In this document: piece after piece, positions 25,238-35,500 of the stretch
Position numbering within the stretch: position 1 is the first letter of the stretch
Layout: each line of letters starts with the position of its first letter
DNA from: Luteolibacter sp.
GTDB lineage: Bacteria; Verrucomicrobiota; Verrucomicrobiia; Verrucomicrobiales; Akkermansiaceae
DNA length: 64,000 nt
Reading direction: 5' to 3'
Assembly: GCA_030696085.1 (NCBI GenBank)
Contig: JAUYNL010000081.1
Coordinates: forward strand, 101,327 to 165,326
The notes under the pieces: generated by a model
Database searches by the model: none
What the model saw: the letters and a program-made list of their open reading frames with translations, nothing else
What the model was told of the DNA's origin: nothing
Program-made: the position numbers and the translations under genes

Positions 25238-26497
25238 TTAGAAATTATAATCCAGCCTCACGCCGGTCTGGTGGTTTTTGTAACCGAAGTCGTCGTCATT
25301 GGAGCTATTGTCGGAAAAGCGGTGGAACAGCCCGATGCGCAGGGAATCGCCGACAGCGTATTCGAGCGCGGGCTGGATGAAAAGGATGCGGTCCACGCGC
25401 TCGGCCGGGCCGCCGCCGGAAACGCGGACATAGGAGGCGCGCTCGCAGCCGCCATCGATGCGCGCGGTCCAGCCGCGGCCGAGCGCCTGGGACAGGCCGG
25501 CGGTGACATTCGCGAGTTGATAGTTCTGGCCTTGGTAGAATCCCGACGCCTCCTCGCGCAGGAAACCCGAGACATGAAACTCAGTGCCATCGCGCGGACG
25601 CCAGCCGACGCGCGCCTCCAGCAGCGGTTCCGTCCCGGAGCCGAGATCGTATTTCCGATGCTCGATTCCCGCCGCCAGATCGACCGAGATTTTTTCCCGC
25701 GGCTGCCACGCGATGCGGGCGAGCAGGCGCTGGACGGATTGATCGCCCGAGCCATCGACTTGCTCGCGGCCGATGAGGTAAACGAGCGCGATGCGGGTTT
25801 TGGGTGAGTATTCATGGATGAGCGAGGCCTCGCCGAAGAGCTGGCGGGTATCGAAATACGCGTTGCTGTCATAGAGTGTTCCGCTGATGCCCGCCGCAGT
25901 TTCGAGCGCGAACTTTTCACGCGCTTGCCATGCCACGCGGGCGATGTTCCGGTATTCGTAACGGTCGGCCGGCGCTCCGGTGTCCGCTGTGGCGTCCCCG
26001 AGGCGGCGCAGCCCGCCCTCATAGGCGAGGGTGATCGCCTTGCCGCGCCATCCGGCGGCTAGCTGGAGGTCGTGATCGACGCGGTTGGACCCGCTGTTTT
26101 CCTGATAGATCACAAGCGCCGGAAGATAGGCGGCCCTGATATAAGCTCCCTCCGAGCCCGCCCCCGGACCGGTGGCGTACGCCAAATGCGGAACCACGGC
26201 GAGCACCGCATCGGACATGGGATGATCGGCGCTGAGGAAAATGTTATCATCATGGACGGCGGAGACGGCCAGCCGGATGTCGGCGCCGGGTTTGATTTTG
26301 CCGTCGCCCTCGAGATCCAGCCAGGCGGCGCGCGCCGCCTGCGCGCGCGCGTCCATGCGTGGCAGCTCCCTGGCATTGACGATGGAATGATACTCCTGCG
26401 CCGCTGTGGGCGTGGCGGCCCAGAGGACCGGCAGCAGCCGCATCAGCGAACACCACCCGGCGCGCGACCGGGTCGTTTCTGGAACAGGAAATTTCAT
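25238..26497 (-). CDS. Outer-membrane beta-barrel protein (BBP2-like) of the exopolysaccharide locus
   Basis: 419 residues, signal peptide ending near 'ATPTAAQ', then alternating amphipathic strands typical of a barrel of 14-18 strands ('DNIFLSADHPMSD', 'LAAGWRGKAITLAYEGGLRRLG'). It ends 'GYKNHQTGVRLDYNF' with a C-terminal Phe as in BAM-assembled proteins. Barrels of this kind (beta_porin_2) accompany EPS/exosortase loci and probably form the outer-membrane pore. It lies 33 bases after the assembly-line gene and 12 bases before the Wza-like gene. Confidence 0.8.
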   Translation of the reverse strand: MKFPVPETTRSRAGWCSLMRLLPVLWAATPTAAQEYHSIVNARELPRMDARAQAARAAWLDLEGDGKIKPGADIRLAVSAVHDDNIFLSADHPMSDAVLAVVPHLAYATGPGAGSEGAYIRAAYLPALVIYQENSGSNRVDHDLQLAAGWRGKAITLAYEGGLRRLGDATADTGAPADRYEYRNIARVAWQAREKFALETAAGISGTLYDSNAYFDTRQLFGEASLIHEYSPKTRIALVYLIGREQVDGSGDQSVQRLLARIAWQPREKISVDLAAGIEHRKYDLGSGTEPLLEARVGWRPRDGTEFHVSGFLREEASGFYQGQNYQLANVTAGLSQALGRGWTARIDGGCERASYVRVSGGGPAERVDRILFIQPALEYAVGDSLRIGLFHRFSDNSSNDDDFGYKNHQTGVRLDYNF

Positions 26498-26498
26498 C

Positions 26499-26512
26499 GG
26501 GGGGGGAGGAAA
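26499..26512 (-). promoter_or_regulatory. C-run / CCTCC leader directly before the barrel gene
   Basis: On the coding strand the leader reads TTTTTCCTCCCCCCCC then GATG: eight Cs immediately before the start codon. This is the opposite of a Shine-Dalgarno and resembles the 16S anti-Shine-Dalgarno itself. Similar pyrimidine-rich leaders precede the assembly-line gene (near 36993-37010) and the sugar phosphotransferase gene (near 22323-22335). Confidence 0.4.
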
Positions 26513-26530
26513 AAGGATCGAAAATATAAC

Positions 26531-29500
26531 TTATGCGTTCACGGGTTGCATGGAACGCGCGGCGCCCCTGGGGGCGGGAAGCCGGGCGGCGAAACGTTGT
26601 GCGAAGAGATGGATGTTATCGCGGTCGAACACCGTGAGGTGCTCGCCGGGGACGTCCACGATGCGGAAATCTCCGGCCAGGGCGCGCCATCCATAGTCCT
26701 CCGGGAACTCGAACTTGTCGCTCACGCCGGAGGCGCGGAACAAAGTGAGGGCTCCCGCACAGGGCTTCGGCGTGTAGGCGAGCATCGCCTGATAGTGCGC
26801 CTCGCGCAGTTGCACGCCCCGCAGCTCGGAGTGCGCCCCGGCCGTTTCCCTGCTGGCGGCGGCCACCTCGGAGCGGACGCGCAGATTGGTCCCCACGCCC
26901 TCGCGGAAACGCGTGGCCAGACTCTGGAGACGGCCTAACATGGGCTGCTCTTCGCGGGATTTCCAGAACACGGAAACACGCTCCGGCAGCGAATACTCGC
27001 GCACCGGCACTACCGGATTGAGCGTGTCGATCAATCCCAGAAACTCGATTTCCTCGCCTGCGGCCGTGAGCTGCGCCGCCATCTCATAGGCGACCAGGCC
27101 GCCGAACGAATACCCTGTTAGCAGGTAGGGGCCGTGCGGCCGCACCCGGCGCAGCAGGCGGATGTAGGTTTCTGCGGTGACTTCGATGCATTCCACGCGG
27201 ACTTCCCCGCTGGTGCTCAGATCCGGGGATTCGATGGCCAGGAAGGGGCGGTCGTCCGGCAGTCTCTCGGCGAGCTGCTGATAGAACAACACGCCGCCGT
27301 CGCCGCCGTGGATCGCCACGATGGGTGGCAGAGCGCCGCCCGCGCGGATGGTGGCGATGTGGCCTGCGCCGCCATCCCCGGTGGAGGGGGAGGCCGGTCC
27401 GGTCTCGATCACCCGCGCCAGCGCGCGCACCGATCTGGCTTCCAGCAAGGTGGCCAGCGGCAGCGAGACTCCGAACTCGCGGCCGATGCGCGCGAACATC
27501 CTCAATGCGGCCAGCGAATTGCCTCCCAGATCGAAAAATTTGTCATTGCGATGGATCGCGGCGAGCCCCAGCACATCGCGCCAGATGGCGGCCAGTTTTT
27601 CCTCGGTGGCGCCCACCGGAGCTTGAGTGGTGCAGCTGTCCCCGGCATGGCTGTGAGGATCGGGCAGCGACCGGACGTCCACCTTGCCATTCGCATTGAG
27701 CGGCATGGCTGGCACCATTTCGATACCATCCGGCAGCATGAATGATGGCAGCCGGTCCGCCAGCCAATCATGGAATTCATCGCGTCCGACCCGCGTGCCG
27801 GCCACCGGAACCACCCAGGCGAGCAAGCGCCTGCCGGCCGCGCCGCTGCCGCGCACCGCCAGCTTGCACTGCCGCACGCCGGGATGACCTGCCAGCACCG
27901 CTTCGATTTCGCCGGGCTCGATGCGGAAACCACGCAGCTTTTCCTGGGCGTCGATGCGTCCGATGAATTCGATCAGGCCCTCCGCCGTCCAGCGGCACAG
28001 GTCGCCGCTGCGATACCATTTGCCGCCATCGATGAAACTCTCAGCTGTTAGATCGGCTTGTTCGAGATAGCCCGCGGCCAGCCCGGCGCCGCCGCACAGC
28101 AGTTCGCCGGGCACGCCCACCGGAACCACACGGCCTAACGGGTCGACAATCCTAACCCGCGTTCCTGCGATCGGACGCCCGATCGGCACGCTGAGGTTTT
28201 TCAAATCGTCCTCGCGCACGGTGTGGCAGGTGGTGAAGGTCGTGTTTTCGGTGGGCCCGTAGCCGTTGATCAGCTTCGTGCCGGGCAGCGCGGCATAGGC
28301 GCGCCGCAGGTGCTCGATGGATGGCACTTCACCGCCGGTGAGCAGGTGGCGCACGTTCCGCAGATCGTCCAGATGCTCCTCGACCATCAACTCGAAAAGC
28401 CCCGCCGTCAGCCAGAGCGTGGTGACGCCATGATTGCGGATTGCGCCGGCAAGCTCGATCAGCGCGGGATCAGGGCCGGGCAATACGAGCTTGCCGCCAT
28501 GCAGCAGCGCTCCGAAAATTTCAAAGGTGGAGGCATCGAAGGCGAGCGTCGATCCCTGGAGAAAAACCTCGTCCGGGCCGAAGGCGCAGTAATCGGCGCC
28601 GCGGACCAGGCGCAGGATGCCGCGCTGCGGGATGACCACGCCCTTGGGCTTGCCGGTCGATCCCGAGGTGTACATGACATAAGCGGCATCCTCCGGCCCG
28701 CGTGGAACCGGCGGCTGCGGCGTCCGGGACGCGGATTGTTCAGGTGTGATCGTGACGATTCCTTCCAGCGGCGCATCGCCGCGCGCGATCCACACTCCGG
28801 CCTTCGCGTCCGTTAGAATTTCCGCGAGGCGGCCATCCGGCCACTCGGGGTCCAGCGGCACATAACAAGCACCTGCCTCCAGCACGCCTAACAACGCGGC
28901 GATCGCATCCGGTCCGCGTTGCAAACAAACTCCCACCCGGTCTCCGGGCAGGACGTCGTGTTCGCGCAGGGCGGCCGCATGGCCCGCCACGCGACCGGCC
29001 AGTTCGGCATAAGTCATGAAGCCGCCGTCCCATGCGAGCGCGGTGCGTGTGGCATGCGCGGAGCAGGTTTCGCGGAAAGCCTCCGCCACGGATCCGGAGA
29101 CGGCGTTTTCTATTCCATGCTCCCAGGCGGCGATCTCGCCATGGCCCGTTTCATCGAGCAGCTCAAGTTCGCCCACTGTTGTATCCGGGTTCCCGGCCGC
29201 CGCGAGCAGCAGGTTGCAATAGGCATCCAACCAGCGCCGCATGGTGCCGGGCTCGATGAGCGTGTGGCTGTAGGTGGCTGATAGCAGAAGACCCTCGGGT
29301 GACTGCATGGCGTTGAGGAAAATCGTGGAGTTGCCATAACTCGCGGGCACCTGCCCAACCTTGGAGCTCAGACCGCCGAAGGACCCGGGATCGCCCGATG
29401 GTTCGAAGTTGAAGATATACTCGATGAGCGGCCGGCGGCCGCCCTCGCGGCGGACCTTGAGCTCGCGCAACAGGCGCCCGTAGGTGACCTTGCCATGCTC

Positions 29501-32500
29501 GATCACGTCGAACTGTTCGGAGGAAACGCGCGATGCAAGTTCCTTGAACGAGGAGCGCGGATCGACCGCGGCGTGCAGTGGCAGGAAGTTGACACAATGG
29601 CCGACGAGTTTCTCCTCGCCGTGCTCCATCTGCCCGGCGCATGGGAAGGCGATCACGAACTCCTCCTGCCCGCTCAAGCGGTGTAGCAGTGCCTGGAATC
29701 CGGCGAGCAGAGCGCTGTTGAGCGTGACGCCGCAGCCGCCGGCCAGCTTGCGCAAGCGGTCGAGCGACGCCCGATCCAGCATGCGTTCGCAGGTGGATGC
29801 CGCATATTCCGGCAGTGCGCCATGACTGCGCCGCAGCGGCAGTTCAAGTTCCCGCATGCCATGGGCGAATCGCCCGCGCCACCATGCCAGGGCCTGCTCG
29901 TCGGAGTCTCCGGCGGCAGCCTCGCGCAATGCGCGATCCACAATCGAGGGCGGCGGCGCCAGCAGCGGCGCACGGCCCTGCCGGCGCGCTTCATAACAAC
30001 GCGCAAAATCACGGATCAACACTTCAAAGGACCAGCCGTCACAGGCGATGTGGTGGGCGGCGAACTGCAGCACCGTTTCCTTCGCCGCCATCCGCGCCAC
30101 GGCGACGCGAAACAAGGGGCCTTCCGCCAGATCGAAGGCGCTGGCGCGCTGGCGCAGCCCGTATTCGCGGAGTGCCAGCTCCGGCTCCGGGCTGTCGCGG
30201 AAATCTTCCATCAACATCATCACCTCCCGCGCGGAATCGATCACGAAGGCGGTGCCGTGCCCGGCCGGAATGCGCATGCGCAGCGCGTCATGGCGGTCCA
30301 CCAGATCCTGCAGGGCCGCGCGCAGGGCCGCCTCATCGAGCGGACCGCCGAGCCGCAGTTGCAGCATTTCGTTGAAAGCGAGGTTCGCCTCCGTGCCGAG
30401 CATTGCGGCGAGATGGATCTCCATCATCGGCTCGGTCATCGGGAATGGCCCGCGCGCGCCCTCCGGCGCCTCGATCCCCTCGGGACGATTCGGTTTCGGG
30501 AAAAATCCGCCGTCCTGAAGCTCGGCGATGCCGCGGCGGAAGGCATCGATCACGAGATCCACATCGGCGTCCGCGTGCTCCGCGGTTAGATAGAAGGGCA
30601 GTCCCTCCATCGCGAAGACGCCCTTCTCGCGGAGATGATAGAAAATCAGGTTGCCGTGTTTCACGGAGTCGCCGATGCGCAGGTACATCTGCGATCCGGT
30701 GTTGACCATGCGGATGTCGATGCCGTTGTCGCGGAACATGCGGTCCACGGTGGTGGCGAGGCGGGTGGCGCGGGCGGCGATGCCATCCCAGTATTCCGGC
30801 CCCTTTTCCTTGAGGTGCGCGAGCACGGCGCGGCAGGCGGCCATCGCCAGCGGCAGCCGCACGAAGGTGCCCGCGAAGAAGGTGACTTCCTTTTCAGGAA
30901 ACGAATCGTCGCCATACTGCCAGTGGCCGCCATCGAAGGTATCCATGTATTGCGCCTTGCCGGCGATGATGCCGATGGGCAGCGCGCCGCCGCCGAAAAC
31001 CTTGCCATAGGTGGCGAGGTCCGGCTTGATCTGATAGATATCCTGCGCGCCGTGCGGGCCCTGGCGCAGGCCGGTGATGACCTCGTCAAAAACCAGCAGG
31101 AATCCGTGCTCCTCCGCGAGACGCTTCACCTCGTGGACGAAATCCACCGGGATCCACTCCGGTTGGCGGCTCTGGACAGGCTCGACGAGCACCGCGGCCA
31201 GTTCCCCGGCGATCTCGCGTATCATATCGAGCGCCTCGGGTTTCCCCCAGGGCACGACGATCACGTCCTGCACGGCGGATGCCGGGATGCCGGGCGCCAG
31301 CGGCAGCGTGCGGCGTTTCGCACCGCTGCCGACGCTGCGCACCAGCACCGGATCGAAGTTGCCATGATAGTCCTTGTCGAAAACCAGCACCTTGTCGCGG
31401 CCGGTCACGGTGCGTGCGATGCGCATGGCCGCCTGCACCGCTTCCGAGCCGGTGTTGAGAAAGCACACGCGCTCGTTTCCGGTCACCTCGCAGAACAGCT
31501 TGGAGGTCTCCATCGCCGCCTCGCACTGCGGGCCGATCTCCAGACCGGTGGCGAGCTGCGCGCGGATCGCATCGCTCACGAAATCCGGCGCATGGCCCAG
31601 GAAATTCGGGCCGAAACCATTGACCATGTCGATGTATTCGTTTCCATCCACATCCCACATCCGGCAGCCCTTCATCCGGCGGGCGACGATCTGATAGACC
31701 ATCTCCTTCCACAGCCGGTTGAAGCCGTTGACCGTGCGCGGATCCGCCAGCCACTTGCGGTGCCCCTGGGTGAGCTCCTTCGAGCCCCTGGTTTTCGCGT
31801 TGTAGCGCGTGACAAGATCATCGAGATGACCGCGCTGCCGGGGAGTCAGCTCGGCGGAGGTGCTGCTGCGGTCGATGCGAGTGCGCGGACCGGACACGCC
31901 GGACTCGGGCTCCGGAGCCGCCGCGTTTGCCACGGCCACGGCTTGTTTCGGCATGTTGGAAACCGCCACCGGGGCGGATGCCACGACCACTCCGTTGCTT
32001 TCCAGGTGGGCGATGAGCGCGCCGATGGTCGGCATCGTTTGCATCAGGTCGCGGAAGGAGATCGCCACGCCGAAGGTGTTATGAAGCACGCGCGCGGCCT
32101 GGGTGAGCAGCAGCGAATCGAAGCCGAGTTCCAGAAACCCGCTCCCGGAGGTCATTTCCGACGCCGGGATACCTGATAGATCCTCCAGCGCCTGGCGCGC
32201 GCGTGCGGCGATGCCGTCCGGCGCGGCGGCGGTTCCGGCAGTGGTTTCCAGCTCGATGGCAGGTGTTTCAGGGCTGTCCGGCAGCGTGATGGCGGCGGCG
32301 GGAAGGGGCTGGTCCAGCAGGCGGCAGGGCAGCCACGCGCGGCGGCGCTGGAACGGATAGGTCGGCAGCGGCACGCGGCGCTCCGGTGTTTCCGCATGCA
32401 CGGCGGCCCAATCCACCTCCGCGCCGCGGCACCAGAGTTCTGCCAGGGAGGTGAGCATGCGGCGGCGGTCCGGAGCGCCGGCGGCGGGATGTTCGCAGCT

Positions 32501-35500
32501 CGCGAGACAGGCGGCGGCGCGGCGGCCGGCCGTCTGGCGTGCCAGCATCGTGAGGGTTTGGCCGGGTCCCACTTCCAGGAAAATCCGGCCCTGCTTTTCG
32601 CCCGCGGCGGCATTCACCGCCTGATGGAAGCGCACCGTGCGGCGGAGATGCGCCGCCCAGTAGCCGGGATCGAGCGCATCCTCATCCGTTAGAATGGAGC
32701 CGCTCACCGTGGAAAGGATCGGGATGCGCGGCGCGGAAAGTTTCACCGTGGTGATCACCTCGCGGAAGCGCGCCACCACCGGATCCATCATCCGGCTGTG
32801 GAAGGCATGGGACGTGTGCAGCCCGCGCACGGCCACTCCATCCGCTTCGAGTTCGCTGGCGAAACGCGCGACCGCCTCCGTGCCGCCGGCCACCACGCAG
32901 AGCGACGGGCCGTTTTCCGAAGCCATGTCGAGCTCTTCGGGAAGCCGCGCGCGCAGCTCGGTGGCGGGCAGGCGCACCGAGAGCATCGATCCGGGCTCCA
33001 CCTCGCCCATCAGGCGGCCGCGGGCTGCCAGGATCCGAAGGCCATCCTCCAGCGAGAACACGCCTGCCAGGCAGGCGGCGGCGAATTCCCCCACGCTGTG
33101 TCCGAGCATCAATTCCGGCTCCAGGCCCCAGCGCTGCCATTGGCGGGCGAGCGCGTATTCGATGGTGAAAATCGCCGCTTGCGCCAGCACCGTGTGCTTC
33201 AGCCGCCCGGCCGCATCGCCACCATCCTCCGCGAACAGGGCGTCGCGCAAATCCTCGCCTAACAGCGGAATGAGCAGCTCCGCGCAGCGGTCGATGTCCT
33301 CGCGGAAACCACTCTCCGTGGCATAGAGATCCGCGGCCATTCCCGGATGCTGCGCGCCCTGGCCGGGGAACATCCAGACCAGTCCCGGCGGCGCCGATGG
33401 CGCGGTCGCGCACACCCGGTTTCCACTGGTTAGCGCGCCTGCGGCCTCGCTCCAGCCGCTGGCAATCACCGCCGCGCGGCGAACCATCGGCTTGCGGCCG
33501 AGCGCCAGGGTCCTGGCCGCGGCGGCGAAGTCCGCATCGTCCGCCTGTGCGGCATGCCCGGCGAGGCGCGCGCCTAACTGGTCGAGCGCCGTTTCATCGC
33601 GCGCCGAGAAAAGCAGTATGCGGGCGGGGCCTTCCGTCGTGTTCGATGGAATGGCTGAAACCGGCGCTTCCTCGACGATGACGTGGGCGTTGGTGCCGCC
33701 GACTCCGAACGAGGAGACGCCCGCGCGGCGCGGCGCACCGGGAGCGGGCTCCCATGGGCGCAGCCGGTCGTTGACGAAAAACGGCGAGTTCGCGAAATCG
33801 ATGCGCGGGTTCGGCTCGGTGAAATGCAGCACCGGCGGCAGTTGCCCGTGTTGGAGCGAGAGCGCGGTCTTGATCAGCCCGCACACGCCGGCGGCGGTGT
33901 CCAGGTGGCCGAGGTTGGATTTGAGCGAACCGATCGCGCAGAAACCGCGGTCATCCGTCGCGCGGCGGAACGCATCCGTTAGACCGGCGATTTCGATAGG
34001 ATCACCCAGCGGCGTGGCGGTGCCGTGGGCCTCCACGCAGGTGATCGTGCGCGGGTCCACGCCGGCATCGAGGTGGGCGCGGCGGATCACATCGGCCTGG
34101 CCATCGGCGCTGGGCGCGGCGTAGCTGTGCTTTACTCCGCCATCGTTGTTGATGCCGAAACCGCGCAGCACGGCGTGAATCGTATCGCCATCGCGCAGCG
34201 CGTCATCGAGGCGCTTGAGCAGCACCACGCCGCCGCCGTTGCTGAAGACGGTGCCCGCGCTGCGGGCATCGAAGGGCCGGCAATGGCCGTCCTGCGAGAG
34301 CATGCCGCCCTCGACATGGTGGTAGCCGCGCTTCTGCGGCACGGTGATGGTCACGCCGCCGGCCAGCGCCATGTCGCAGTGGCCGCCGCGCAGCGCCATC
34401 ATCGCGTGGGCCACGGCCACCAGCGAGGTAGAGCATGCGGTCTGCACCGTCAGGCTGGGCCCGTGCAGGTTGAGCTTGAAGGCCACGCGTGTCGCGAGGT
34501 GGTCCTTGTCGTTGCCGAATTCGACCTGCAGCGCGCCCACCTGCGCCTCGGCGAGGTGCCTGCGGTGGAACGCCGGATCCGATAGAATGTGGTGCGGAAG
34601 ATAGGTGTCGTAATAACATCCGGCATAGACGCCGATGCGGCGGCCATCCGCGTCCGCGGCATCCGGCACGTAGCCCGCGCGCTCGATGGCTTCCCAGCAG
34701 ATTTCGAGAAACACGCGCTGCTGCGGGTCGATCATCTCCGCCTCGCGAGGGACGATGCCGAACAAGCCGCCGTCCACGCCTTCATAGAACTCCGGATCCA
34801 GCAGGCCGCGCGCGCAAACGAGCGACTCACCATCGCCCGCGGGCACCTCGAGTTCCGAGGGGTCGAAATGAGTGATGGATTCCACCCCGTCGCGCAGGTT
34901 CTGCCAGAGTTCCTCGGGCGTCGCCGCGCCCGGCAGCCGCAGGGCCATGCCGATGATCGCCACCGGCGCGGAATCCATCGCGGCGCGGGGCGCTTCTTCC
35001 GTCCTGCTGGAAGTCATGTCATGGGTGGCCAGCAGCGCCTGGGCGGCCACGGTCGGGTGCTCGAAAAGGCGCACCAATTCGAAGCGCCTGCCGTAGTGTT
35101 TCTGTAGCGCGGCATGCACGCGCACGAGTTGCAGCGAGCTTCCCCCGAGATCGGCGAAGCGGTCGTTGCGGCCCACCGATTCCAGGCCGAGCACACCGCG
35201 CCAGATGGCGGCGATCCGCTCTTCGTTCCCGCTCAATGGCGCGGCATAGGCCTCGCGGAGGTCCGGGCGCGGTTTCGAGGCCGCCCTCATTTCTGCTAGA
35301 ATCGCCTCCACGCCGGTAAGCGCGCCGGCCGTGTGCGCGGCGAACGCGGGATCGACCGATGGCACGGCCGCCTCGCCAGTGGAAGCCTCCGCCTGGCGCG
35401 CGCCCGCCCGCAGGCGGCAGTGTGCGGCGGACTCCGCGGGAATCACGCGCAGCCCGTTTTCCCATCGGCCTTCCGTGATGCTTTCGAGAAACGCGAGGCA

